In this document: one piece after another, positions 39,440-47,963 of the stretch | Numbering within the stretch: the stretch's first letter is position 1 | How the letters are laid out: every line of letters starts with the position of its first letter | Assembly (NCBI GenBank): GCA_948467545.1 | Contig: CAOKER010000004.1 | Location: 62,001 to 126,000, forward strand | DNA length: 64,000 nt | Reading direction: 5' to 3' | Origin: an uncultured Eubacteriales bacterium | GTDB taxonomy: Bacteria > Bacillota > Clostridia > Oscillospirales > CAG-272 | Position numbers and translations under genes: made by a program | Notes under the pieces: generated by a model | Seen by the model: only the letters and a program-made list of their open reading frames with translations | What the model was told of the DNA's origin: nothing | Database searches by the model: none

Positions 39440-41125
39440 TTGAATAGGACAAAGAGATTATCGGTATACGGTAAAAATCGCAGATTTTATTATTCCGGGG
39501 CATGTAAATTTATTTTAATACTTTTTTTTGCATTTTTTGTTATAATGCCTCTTATACGAATGTTGTTTTATATTGACGCGGACAGTATCGGACGTGTAAT
39601 ATCCGGACCTTTGTTTTTCACGGCGTCCTTGAATTCACTTAAGGTAGCATCAATTTCAACTGTTATTGCGCTTATACTTGCGTATGGTTTGGCGGTATGT
39701 GTTGAACGTTCGGGAAATAAATTTACAGGTTTTTGGAATATCATATTAATTTTGCCAATGCTGATTCCGTCAATTTCTCACGGCATGGGGCTCATAGTGC
39801 TGCTCGGAAACAACGGAATAATTACGCGTCTGTTTGGCCTGAACTGGAATATATACGGTATGTGGGGTATTGTAATCGGTTCTGTTATGTATGCTTTTCC
39901 CGTAGCTTTTCTTATGATTCGTGATGTTTTGAAATATGAGGACAGATCGCCGTATGAAGCGGCGGAAATTTTGGGAATACCTAAATGGAGACAGTTTACC
40001 GCCATTACAGTACCGTATTTGCGGAAGCCTCTTATTTCGGTTGTTTTTGCGGTTTTTACTATGATAGTAACCGATTATGGAGTACCGCTTATTGTCGGAG
40101 GAAAGTTTTCAACGATTCCGGTGGTTATGTATCAGGAGGTAATCGGACAGCTGGATTTCGGAAAAGGCGCGGTTTACGGTGTAATATTGCTGATACCTGC
40201 AGTTATCGCATTTGTATTTGATTTGCTCAATAAAGACCGCGGAAATTCTTCATTTGTCAGAAAGAATATGGAAGCCGAGAGGAGCAGATCGAAAAGAATA
40301 TTTGCTTATATATTCTGCGGCGCTGTTTCGGTATGTGTTCTTCTCCCGATTATTGCTTTCGTAATACTTGGATTTGCCGAGAACTATCCCGTTGATCTGG
40401 CGTTTACGTTTAAAAACATCAGTAAAACTTTCAATTTAGACGCCGGAAAGTATCTTATCAATTCTGTTATTATTGCGGCATCTGTTTCTGTTATCGGGGT
40501 GGTCATTTCGTTTGTTACAGCTTATTTTACTGCGCGTGTAAAGTCCGGTGCATCGCGTTTTCTGCATCTCATTGCTATTACGTCCGCCGCGATTCCCGGA
40601 ATTGTTCTCGGTCTCTCTTATGTTATAGTTTTTAAAGGAAGTTTTATATACGGAACCATAGCTATTCTGATAATGGTAAATATTATTCACTTTATAGCGT
40701 CGCCGTATATTATGATGTACAATTCACTCGGAAAAATAAATTGCAATCTGGAAGCGGTGGGAGAAACTCTCGGTATAGGTCGTGTAAGAATGATAAAGGA
40801 TGTGTTCATTCCTCAATGCATGTTTACAATTTGTGAAATGTTTTCATATTTTTTTGTAAACTGCATGATGACAATTTCTGCGGTTTCTTTTTTGGCAACG
40901 ACCGCGAATAAGCCTGCCGCGCTTATGATAAATCAGTTCGAGGCGCAGACACAGCTTGAATGCGCCGCTGTAATATCGCTTTTAATTCTTTTAATCAACT
41001 TATTGTTGAAATATATAATTTACATAACAAAAAAGCTTATATCAAAATCGCGTACGGCAGACCCTGACGTCGGTGAGACTGTCAAATCTGTACCGGAGGA
41101 GCGTGCTCTGTCTTTATCGAGGTAA
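39440..41125 (+). CDS. ABC importer permease, two fused halves
   Basis: A 561-residue permease with about 12 membrane helices in two repeats, each carrying an EAA loop (YEAAEILGIPKWRQFTAITVPYLRKP in the first; LEAVGETLGIGRVRMIKDVFIPQC in the second). The fused two-half layout is that of FbpB/ThiP/PhnU-like permeases. TTG start with GAGGTGA upstream, 6 bp after the ATPase stop. Works with the preceding two genes. Confidence 0.9.
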   Translation: MNRTKRLSVYGKNRRFYYSGACKFILILFFAFFVIMPLIRMLFYIDADSIGRVISGPLFFTASLNSLKVASISTVIALILAYGLAVCVERSGNKFTGFWNIILILPMLIPSISHGMGLIVLLGNNGIITRLFGLNWNIYGMWGIVIGSVMYAFPVAFLMIRDVLKYEDRSPYEAAEILGIPKWRQFTAITVPYLRKPLISVVFAVFTMIVTDYGVPLIVGGKFSTIPVVMYQEVIGQLDFGKGAVYGVILLIPAVIAFVFDLLNKDRGNSSFVRKNMEAERSRSKRIFAYIFCGAVSVCVLLPIIAFVILGFAENYPVDLAFTFKNISKTFNLDAGKYLINSVIIAASVSVIGVVISFVTAYFTARVKSGASRFLHLIAITSAAIPGIVLGLSYVIVFKGSFIYGTIAILIMVNIIHFIASPYIMMYNSLGKINCNLEAVGETLGIGRVRMIKDVFIPQCMFTICEMFSYFFVNCMMTISAVSFLATTANKPAALMINQFEAQTQLECAAVISLLILLINLLLKYIIYITKKLISKSRTADPDVGETVKSVPEERALSLSR

Positions 41126-41179
41126 GCAGAAATATATTTTTAATAACGAATTTATCCTGAAAGGAACGTCAATAGAAAA

Positions 41180-42067
41180 ATGATAACCAAAAAACAGTTT
41201 GATATATTGGTTTATTTATCCGAAAACGGCGGAAAGGAAACTCAGCGGGCAATTGCGCAAAAAACCGGAATGTCTGTGGGTACGGTAAATAAAATTGTAA
41301 CTGAGCTTACCGCCGATGGAATTATATCGGATGGTGAAATAACCGAAAAAGGATGCAATGTATTAGAGGGATTCAGGGTTAAGCGCGCTGTATTTATTGC
41401 CGCTGGCTTCGGTTCACGTCTTGCACCTATAACTTTTAATACGCCTAAACCGCTTGTACGTGTGAAAGGAAAGCGGATTATAGATTCGCTTTTGGACGCG
41501 GTTATTGCGCAGGGAATCACTGAAATTTATATTGTGCGCGGATATTTGGGTGAGCAGTTTGATCAGCTGTTATATAAATATCCTATGATAAAATTTATAG
41601 AAAACCCGGTTTATAATGAAGCAAACAATATTTCGTCTGCCTATTGCGCAAGCTACCTGCTCAAAAATGCTTATGTAATGGAGGCGGATCTTCTTCTGTA
41701 TAACCCCTCTCTGATAACAAAATATCAATATTCCTCCAATTATCTCGGTGTGCCGGTGGATAAGACAAACGACTGGTGTTTATATACGGACGGCGGACGT
41801 ATTACAAAGATGACAATCGGCGGATTTAACTGTTACCATATGTTTGGGATTTCATACTGGACAGAAGAGGACGGAGCAAAATTAGTCGAGGATATCAAGG
41901 ATGTTTATCAGGCTCCCGGAGGAAAAGAACGTTACTGGGATCAGGTTGCACTTGAATATCATATCGATAATTACAATATATCTGTGCGCGAATGCAGTTT
42001 TGACGATATAATAGAAATTGACACCTTTAATGAATTAAAGAAGATTGATAAAACATATGATATGTAA
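41180..42067 (+). CDS. Winged-helix + LicC/PntC-like cytidylyltransferase
   Basis: A 295-residue fusion. Residues 1-65 are a winged helix-turn-helix (AIAQKTGMSVGTVNKIVTELTADGII). From residue 70 an NTP transferase follows: IAAGFGSRLAPITFNTPKPLVRVKGKRIID (nucleotide-binding loop), VYNEANNISSAY, MEADLLL and the closing RYWDQVALEYH. This matches CTP:phosphocholine cytidylyltransferase (LicC) and 2-aminoethylphosphonate cytidylyltransferase (PntC). It would activate an imported amino-phospho compound as a CDP derivative for attachment to surface polymers. GAAAGGAACG precedes the ATG. The exact substrate is inferred. Confidence 0.82.
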   Translation: MITKKQFDILVYLSENGGKETQRAIAQKTGMSVGTVNKIVTELTADGIISDGEITEKGCNVLEGFRVKRAVFIAAGFGSRLAPITFNTPKPLVRVKGKRIIDSLLDAVIAQGITEIYIVRGYLGEQFDQLLYKYPMIKFIENPVYNEANNISSAYCASYLLKNAYVMEADLLLYNPSLITKYQYSSNYLGVPVDKTNDWCLYTDGGRITKMTIGGFNCYHMFGISYWTEEDGAKLVEDIKDVYQAPGGKERYWDQVALEYHIDNYNISVRECSFDDIIEIDTFNELKKIDKTYDM

Positions 42068-42220
42068 AAATTATAATAAATAGTTTCATATAAACGTTTA
42101 TGTGTCGGACTGCGTTGTTTTAAAAAGAAGCTGTTCTTACCTATATTGGTCGGTACAGCTTCTTTTGGTTATATGTTCGGTGCCTTGCGGAATATAATTG
42201 ACGCAGGGAGGTCGGATCAT

Positions 42221-42430
42221 TTGTCACACAGAGAATTTTTTTATGTCGGAGAGGATATTCCCGAATATAGTCTTCAGGAAAACGGGGAATTTCTTTTGAA
42301 TGTCCAGAAAGCTCTGCTTATGTCATTGGAAAAAAGAAAGCTAATAACTTCCGCTCAGAGAGAGCGGTGCATTGCTGAACTTGAAAAGCAAAGAGAACGG
42401 GAAAAGTGGCTGTATTTAAAGATTAATTGA
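42221..42430 (+). CDS. Small SHOCT-like protein upstream of recombinase
   Basis: A 69-residue protein starting at TTG with GGGAGG upstream. The C-terminal half (NVQKALLMSLEKRKLITSAQRERCIAELEKQ) is a short amphipathic SHOCT-like helix pair of the kind found in small genes directly before serine recombinases in Firmicutes. It may be a recombination accessory or directionality factor; the sequence does not prove it. An in-frame extension to 42146 exists but would skip the good ribosome site. Confidence 0.65.
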   Translation: MSHREFFYVGEDIPEYSLQENGEFLLNVQKALLMSLEKRKLITSAQRERCIAELEKQREREKWLYLKIN

Positions 42431-42526
42431 AGCTTATAAAAAAACTGAAGTAATAAATTAAAGGTGTGTAAAAACAGATAACGCATGATTTCTCTTATTA
42501 ATTCAGTTTATAGCAGGAGGCTTCAA

Positions 42527-44131
42527 TTGAATAAATATGAACTGATAAATCAAAACTCAAGGGTTTTGAATGAAAAAAAGCGTGTTGCGGCTTATTGCCG
42601 TGTATCTACCGACAGCGAGGACCAGGCGAATTCGTTTGATAGTCAGCAGCGCTACTTCAGACAATACATAGAGCGACGGCCTGATTGGGTATTATATGAG
42701 GTTTTCGCGGATGAAGGAATTTCGGGAACAAATACAAAAAAGCGACGGGAATTTAACCGCATGATAGACTGCGCAAAAAGCGGAGAATTTGATTTAATTA
42801 TAACAAAGGAAATATCACGTTTTGCAAGAAACACGCTTGATAGCATATACTATACCCGTGACCTCAAGAAGCATGGGGTTGGAGTTATTTTTATGAATGA
42901 TAATATCAACACGCTTGACGCTGACGCAGAACTTCGATTGGCAATTATGTCATCTATAGCTCAGGAAGAAAGCCGCAAAACCTCGGAACGGGTAAAGTGG
43001 GGGCAGAAACGTCGTATGGAAGAGGGAGTTGTATTTGGAAGAAGCATGCTCGGATATGATGTACGCGGCGGGCAGATGTATATTAATCAAACAGGCGCGG
43101 AGATAGTCCGGCTGATCTTTCATAAATTTGTAAACGAGGGGAAAGGAACTCATGTTATAGCCAGAGAGCTTTATGAAGAGGGAATAGCTCCTATGCGCGT
43201 TAAAGAATGGCAAAGCACTGTCATACTGCGTATTATAAGAAATGAAAAATACTGCGGTGATTTGGTTCAGAAGAAAACATATACTCCGGATTTTCTTTCA
43301 CATGAAAAAAAATATAATAAAGGGCAGGAAAAGTATATTATAATTAAAGATCACCATGAGCCTATTATTTCACGCGAGGTATTCGACCGGGCAAATAGAA
43401 TTTTAGATGAGCGTTCCTTATCGCAAAAAGGAAAAAATAAATACAGCAGACGATATACTTTTTCCGGAAAAATCAAATGCGGATACTGCGGAAGAAACTA
43501 CTCGGCACGATACAAAACGAGGAAAGACGGCAGCGTTTACAAGGCGTGGAGGTGCTCCGAAGCAGCAAAGCACGGAGCTTCTCATATAGATACATCAGGA
43601 AACTGCGTGGGATGTGACGGGGCCTCTATCCGCAATGACGATGCGGTTTATCTGATGTCTCTTGTTACAAAAAGATTGAAGCTTGGCTATGAAAAATACG
43701 CAGGAAGCTTAATTTCGGTTATAAAGTCAGTTTTAAAAGAATATAAGGATACTGCTTTGGAAGGCTTGAAGGAAAATATAAAAGTTGTTGAGAACAATAG
43801 GCATAATCTTGTTGAACAGTATTTTTCGGGAAGAATAAACGAATCTGAATTTAATGAAGCTGATGCGTCGTACAGCATGGCAATCAGGAAACTGCAGATA
43901 AATTACAAAAATATTTGTAAAAATGAAATCAATACAGTGGAAAATCGGCCTGATATCGAGGAAATACATAAAGCAATAAAAGATATTATCGGCGGAGTTG
44001 AGTATGAAGATGATTTTTACAGGTATATTTTAGACAAAATGATTGTCATTGACCGCGGCTGCGTTGATATATACTTAAAGGCTTTATCTCATAAATTCAG
44101 CTATAAATTAAAGATAAGCGGAGAATTTTAG
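42527..44131 (+). CDS. Large serine recombinase of the cotJC element
   Basis: A 534-residue large serine recombinase. TTG 42527 is chosen because AGGAGG lies 6 bases before it; an ATG at 42485 lacks a site. Catalytic domain: AAYCRVSTDSEDQ (Ser about residue 27), DEGISGTNTKKRREFNRM, ITKEISRFARN. Recombinase domain: SMLGYDVRGGQMYINQTGAEIVRLIF and WQSTVILRIIRNEKYCGDLVQ. Zinc ribbon: IKCGYCGRNYSARY, WRCSEAA. Coiled coil about 410-480. It ends 132 bp before the right att repeat. It is the same enzyme class as SpoIVCA, which excises the skin element from sigK. Confidence 0.93.
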   Translation: MNKYELINQNSRVLNEKKRVAAYCRVSTDSEDQANSFDSQQRYFRQYIERRPDWVLYEVFADEGISGTNTKKRREFNRMIDCAKSGEFDLIITKEISRFARNTLDSIYYTRDLKKHGVGVIFMNDNINTLDADAELRLAIMSSIAQEESRKTSERVKWGQKRRMEEGVVFGRSMLGYDVRGGQMYINQTGAEIVRLIFHKFVNEGKGTHVIARELYEEGIAPMRVKEWQSTVILRIIRNEKYCGDLVQKKTYTPDFLSHEKKYNKGQEKYIIIKDHHEPIISREVFDRANRILDERSLSQKGKNKYSRRYTFSGKIKCGYCGRNYSARYKTRKDGSVYKAWRCSEAAKHGASHIDTSGNCVGCDGASIRNDDAVYLMSLVTKRLKLGYEKYAGSLISVIKSVLKEYKDTALEGLKENIKVVENNRHNLVEQYFSGRINESEFNEADASYSMAIRKLQINYKNICKNEINTVENRPDIEEIHKAIKDIIGGVEYEDDFYRYILDKMIVIDRGCVDIYLKALSHKFSYKLKISGEF

Positions 44132-44243
44132 GCCATTGAGCAAGGCACAGAATGTCGGTAGTCGGTAAATTTCGTTTTCCCATGTCATGATTTAAAATTC
44201 CGCTTTTTTACAATCTGAAGATGTTCTTTTAGCAGATGTTCTT

Positions 44244-44456
44244 TTATAGGTGCATTTCCGCTGCTTCCGTACCTACATCTGTAAGAATACCTATTACCCG
44301 GCGATTTGGCATGCTGTAACGCTGGTTAAGATACCTTGTGGCAGCGCCGGTTTCTCCGTCCGGGCCTCCGAGCTGACTTATTATTATTTTTGCTGCCTGC
44401 GGATTGCTGTTTCGGATTTTTACCGGAAATTCAAGTTTTTTTTCATAAATCCACAT
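44244..44456 (-). pseudogene. cotJC: 5' part of split spore-coat gene cotJC
   Basis: Starts with MWIYEKKLEFPVKIRNSN and continues with GGPDGETGAATRYLNQRYSMPNRRVIGILTDVGTE, the N-terminal third of CotJC. It then runs into element sequence (AAEMHL and stop). The start has GGGGGA upstream and follows cotJB after one base. The last shared codons (GTE) lie in the direct repeat, and family sequence resumes at 31970 as GTEELAHME. As arranged it makes a 70-residue truncated protein unless the element is excised. Confidence 0.9.
44264..44275. repeat. Right direct repeat (att core) of the cotJC element
   Basis: CTTCCGTACCTA, one base different from 31959-31970. Just inside lie CGCTG bases completing GCTGCTTC, the inverted partner of GAAGCAGC inside the left end. 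Confidence 0.82.
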
Positions 44457-44457
44457 A

Positions 44458-44718
44458 TTAGCAATCCCCCATTTCCCACGGCCACGGAGTGTCCGTCCAA
44501 GTCCAGCCGTCCGAATCTGTGATATTTTCTCCGTAAATTGTAAGAGCGCCGAATTTACGCTCATAATCGGAGACTGCGTTATTACGCATAGCTCTTGTTT
44601 TCATAAAATAATCGACTGCGCACTCGCTGTCCGGATAAGAATCAAGGTAAAGCCCGGCGTCGATGACTGAAAACTCATATTCCATTACTTTTCTAAGCAT
44701 TTTTTCTCTTTCGTTCAT
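44458..44718 (-). CDS. cotJB: Spore coat protein CotJB
   Basis: An 86-residue CotJB: LRKVMEYEFSVIDAGLYLDSYPDSECAVDYF and the C-terminal YGPLT-like region (FGALTIYGENITDSDGWTWTDTPWPWE). It is a component of the spore coat/outer coat made in the mother cell. ATG 44718 overlaps the cotJA stop as ATGA with GGAG five bases upstream; an ATG at 44733 is a longer option. Cotranscribed with cotJA and the cotJC 5' part. Confidence 0.9.
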   Translation of the reverse strand: MNEREKMLRKVMEYEFSVIDAGLYLDSYPDSECAVDYFMKTRAMRNNAVSDYERKFGALTIYGENITDSDGWTWTDTPWPWEMGDC

Positions 44719-44963
44719 CTTCTCCGATCCCATCCGTTCATATTATTATAGCCTGAAGCTGACGGCGTCCGGCGCATTGTAAAAGGTTTGTCGAGCTCGC
44801 GGAAAATCGTACCGCGGCAAAGACCGATGTCATGGTCGTAAAGCTCTCTGAAGCGTTGCTGCGGAATATATACCATTGCAAGCGACGGATACACCTTAAC
44901 CTCGGCATCATTTGTACATACGGCACCGCATGAAGCAGCTCCGCCGACGATTTGTTTATCCAT
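44715..44963 (-). CDS. cotJA: Spore coat-associated protein CotJA
   Basis: An 82-residue CotJA with the family core VYPSLAMVYIPQQRFRELYDHDIGLCRGTIFRELDKPF. AAGGGGAA precedes its start. First gene of the cotJABC operon, which is normally transcribed in the mother cell under sigma-E or sigma-K control. Confidence 0.9.
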   Translation of the reverse strand: MDKQIVGGAASCGAVCTNDAEVKVYPSLAMVYIPQQRFRELYDHDIGLCRGTIFRELDKPFTMRRTPSASGYNNMNGWDRRR

Positions 44964-45060
44964 TTTGAGAAATTCCCCTTAATTTATTTATCATTTCGGT
45001 ACGGGAGTATATACCATACCTCAGTGTTATATTATGCAGAGATTCGGCGTCTTGACATAA

Positions 45061-45092
45061 AAAGATGGGAGACTTTAAAATCTCCCATCTTT
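45061..45092. terminator. Terminator of the deacetylase operon
   Basis: AAAGATGGGAGA (45061-45072) pairs perfectly with TCTCCCATCTTT (45081-45092), just after the minus-strand deacetylase gene that ends at 45101. Confidence 0.82.
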
Positions 45093-45100
45093 ATCGGAAT

Positions 45101-45850
45101 TTACTTTGATTCGGTTATAAGCTCGGAAGCAAGAACGAACTCATACCCCTGAGAGATGAGCTCCGGAATAAGGATTTTCAGGGCTTCGACGGTTACACTC
45201 TTGTTTCTTACGACATAATCATGACAAAGAATAATTGCTCCGTCCTTTATATTTTTTCTTACTGTTTTCAGGACATAATTTACATCTGTGTTCTTGCTCC
45301 AGTCTAATGTGTCAATACTCCATAGAACAATGCTGTAGTCCATTTCATCGGCAAGTTCTGTAATGAGATTGGAGCGCAGTCCTCCCGGAGGACGAAACAG
45401 ATGAGGACGGTAATCGCTGACCTCGTAAATTGCGTTTTCTGCGTCGGTCAGTTCCTTGAGCAGAGACGATTTGTCGAGCTTGTTAACCGCACACGGATGC
45501 GTATCGGTGTGGTTGCCGACCTCGTGTCCCTCGGATATCTCACGGATTACAAGCTCCGGATAGCTTCTTACGTTACTTCCCACAACGAAAAATGTGGCAT
45601 GAACATGATATTCTTTCAGAATATCGAGGATTTCCGCCGTATATTTACTGTGAGGGCCGTCGTCAAAGGTCAATGCTATCCTCTTTTGTCTGTCATTTAC
45701 AATTCCATCGCGCTGTCCGCTTGCCGCTTTTACTCCGTACGGACTTACCGGCACAGAACATTCCGTTTCTGATTCGGCCGAATAAATATTCTGCGTCAGT
45801 GAGAACGTAGTTGCTATAAAAAGAATAAACGAAGTAAACTTTTTAAGCAT
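45101..45850 (-). CDS. Secreted polysaccharide deacetylase
   Basis: A 249-residue NodB-type deacetylase with an N-terminal signal peptide (FTSFILFIATTFSLTQNIYSA). Catalytic motifs: TFDDGPH (metal and base Asp), the metal His pair in GNHTDTHP, FRPPGG and LWSIDTLDW. It removes acetyl groups from peptidoglycan or chitin-like sugars outside the cell. It overlaps the upstream deacetylase gene by 8 bp, so both are made together. Confidence 0.9.
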   Translation of the reverse strand: MLKKFTSFILFIATTFSLTQNIYSAESETECSVPVSPYGVKAASGQRDGIVNDRQKRIALTFDDGPHSKYTAEILDILKEYHVHATFFVVGSNVRSYPELVIREISEGHEVGNHTDTHPCAVNKLDKSSLLKELTDAENAIYEVSDYRPHLFRPPGGLRSNLITELADEMDYSIVLWSIDTLDWSKNTDVNYVLKTVRKNIKDGAIILCHDYVVRNKSVTVEALKILIPELISQGYEFVLASELITESK

Positions 45851-46685
45851 GAGAAATCAGCTCTTCCATTGTTCCGAATCTATATCCGGCATTTTCCCAT
45901 TCGGTGAGAAGAGTATCGAGTATTTCCGCATTTGTCGCAGACGTCGGATGAAGAAGGATAATCATTCCGTTGTGAGTATGGTCAAGTATCTTTTTTATTG
46001 CTGCGTCCGGATTCGGCTGCTTATTGTTATCCCAGTCGGCATATGCAAAGCTCCAGAAAATAGTGGAATACCCCATGTCCTGTGCCCATTTGAGATTCTG
46101 CTCGTTAAATTTGCCCTCCGGAGGACGGTAACATTTGGTCAGTTCGCAGCCTGTATTTTCTCGGAATATATCCTCCAGCTTAGTTAGCTCTGATGAAAAG
46201 TCGTCGAATGACGAACATTTTGTCATATCCTTGTGCTTGCAGGTGTGATTGCATACTGCGTGACCGTTGTCAGCCATACGCTTTACAAGCTCTGTGTTGC
46301 GCAATATCAAATTGTCAAGCACAAAAAATGCGCCCTTGGCTCCGTGTGAGTCGAGTGTGTCAAGAATTTTTTCGATATTTCCGTTTTCATATCCCGCGTC
46401 AAAGGTAAGATATATTACCTTATCGTTTTCATCTGCCGATTTGTCATAATAAAAAGAATTGAAATTTTCGGTAAATTTAAGATTTGCGTCCAAAAGCGGG
46501 GCTGTTCCGGTATTGTTTGGAGTAAAATACCAGTTATACGGAGTAGTTTCGGTATGAGTTACATTGACGCCGGACGCCATCGGGCGTTTGCCGGCGGCAT
46601 ATACTCCGGCGGCTCCGGTTATAATAATTGAAAGCGTGACTGCAATTGTCGAAAATATGCTTTTCTTTGCTTTACTTCTTATCAA
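45843..46685 (-). CDS. pdaA: PdaA-type spore-cortex deacetylase
   Basis: A 280-residue deacetylase with an N-terminal membrane/signal helix. The PdaA-type first motif TFDAGYENG replaces TFDDGP, and the His pair lies in CNHTCKHKD; CYRPPEGKFNEQNL and LLHPTSATNAEIL complete the fold. The preceding YNWYFTPNNTGTAP segment is also PdaA-like. PdaA makes muramic delta-lactam in the spore cortex, needed for germination. Gene name by family resemblance. Confidence 0.82.
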   Translation of the reverse strand: MIRSKAKKSIFSTIAVTLSIIITGAAGVYAAGKRPMASGVNVTHTETTPYNWYFTPNNTGTAPLLDANLKFTENFNSFYYDKSADENDKVIYLTFDAGYENGNIEKILDTLDSHGAKGAFFVLDNLILRNTELVKRMADNGHAVCNHTCKHKDMTKCSSFDDFSSELTKLEDIFRENTGCELTKCYRPPEGKFNEQNLKWAQDMGYSTIFWSFAYADWDNNKQPNPDAAIKKILDHTHNGMIILLHPTSATNAEILDTLLTEWENAGYRFGTMEELISHA

Positions 46686-47073
46686 TGGCTTTTCCCTCTT
46701 TTCATATTTAATTGATGTACATAATTTTTAATGACATCAATTAATATTTTTCACAGCAATATGGTATTTATGAAAGCCATAAACTGAGATATATTCCAAG
46801 CCGTAAATATATAATTAAACTTAAATATGACAAAACGTCTGTACCGACAGGAAAAGCGGTGAAAATCGGGAAGCTCGGAGATTTTTTATAAGGATTTAAT
46901 GATTTTATTTTAAATAAGTTGTTTTTATGGTAATATTTTGTTATCCGAGAGGTTAAACATTTTAAATATAATTAAAACATATGCGGAACGCTCTTTGACC
47001 GTACTCAATATCTTTGCTGCAGTCGGCAAATCGGATATTAGGTTATCTAAATTTATAGAAATTGGTGAAATAT
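46686..47073. other. Divergent control region, pdaA / yitT
   Basis: About 390 AT-rich bp between divergent genes. It should hold promoters in both directions; no clear housekeeping boxes or other gene could be supported. Confidence 0.4.
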
Positions 47074-47940
47074 ATGAACAAGCAGGTTTTTTCGGTGAAT
47101 CTAAAAAAAGCTCTTTATGCAATCGTCTACGGTGTATGTGCAGGTATTGGTATCAACTGTTTTCTTACGCCGAATAAGCTGTATACGGGAGGAATAACCG
47201 GTCTTTCACAGCTTTTGTCCGGAATAACCATGAATCTTTTCGGAAAGGCTGTTCCGACATGGGCGTGGATTCTTATCTTTAATCTTCCTCTTGCAATTGC
47301 CGCTTATATATATCTCGGAAAAAAATTTACCGTTTTTTCTTTTGTGTCAATCGGCGCCTCATCAATTGCAATCAGTCTGATTCCGGAAACCGCAATAACG
47401 GGAGATCCTATACTTGCGGCTGTTTTCGGAGGACTGATCATCGGCTTTGGTACCGGGATTTGCTTTCGTGCCGGATTTTCAACCGGAGGCGTTGATTTTA
47501 TAATCTTCTTTATAAGAAAGAAAAACGGGCAGACTGTAGGACATATAAGCCTTATTATGAATGGCTGTATCGCACTTGCGGTCGGACTTATATACGGACT
47601 TGAGCCCGCTCTTTACAGTCTTATAGCTATTTTTATAAACAACAAGCTTCTTAATACCTTCTATATACAGCAAAATAAAGTCACTATTTCTATTTTTACA
47701 CGAGAAAGGGAAAAGGTTACCGAAGTTCTGCGAAAAAAAAGTATTCACGGTGTATCCTATTTTGAAAACGTATACGGCGGATACACCGACAGTCCGATCA
47801 GCCTGGTTATGAGCGTTATATCGCAGTATGACCTTTTTCTTCTTCGTGACGCTATATCCGAAGCAGATCCCGACGCCTTTATAAACATTCAATCCACGTC
47901 GGAAGTTATAGGAAGATTTAACAACGAAATTATTAAGTAA
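47074..47940 (+). CDS. YitT-family membrane protein
   Basis: A 288-residue protein with five or six membrane helices (ALYAIVYGVCAGIGINCFLTPNKLYTGGITGLSQLL at the start, AAVFGGLIIGFGTGICFRAGFSTGGVDFI) and a C-terminal DUF2179 domain (VTISIFTREREKVTEVLRKKSIHGVSYFENVYGGY). YitT proteins are widespread in Firmicutes; transport substrate is unknown. ATG 47074 chosen over the in-frame TTG 47062. Confidence 0.88.
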   Translation: MNKQVFSVNLKKALYAIVYGVCAGIGINCFLTPNKLYTGGITGLSQLLSGITMNLFGKAVPTWAWILIFNLPLAIAAYIYLGKKFTVFSFVSIGASSIAISLIPETAITGDPILAAVFGGLIIGFGTGICFRAGFSTGGVDFIIFFIRKKNGQTVGHISLIMNGCIALAVGLIYGLEPALYSLIAIFINNKLLNTFYIQQNKVTISIFTREREKVTEVLRKKSIHGVSYFENVYGGYTDSPISLVMSVISQYDLFLLRDAISEADPDAFINIQSTSEVIGRFNNEIIK

Positions 47941-47963
47941 AAATCGGTATTGCGGAAATCGGT

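Larger units (their letters stand above)
31971..44275. mobile_element. 12.3-kb intervening element in cotJC
   Basis: The two cotJC pieces lie outside a 12,305-bp block that is all plus-strand genes ending with a large serine recombinase. The block is flanked by a 12-bp direct repeat with one mismatch. Deleting it at the repeat gives the in-frame reading TDVGTEELAHMEI, exactly as in the family. Joining the two inner ends recreates GCTGCTTC-CGTACCTATA-GAAGCAGC, a dyad as expected for a serine-recombinase attP. Site-specific elements inside sporulation genes (the sigK skin element, spsM) are excised in the mother cell; the same behaviour is proposed here, not shown. Confidence 0.85.

Noticed and set aside
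42146..42220. Longer start for the small SHOCT-like gene
   Set aside because: The extension would skip the GGGAGG site directly before TTG 42221.
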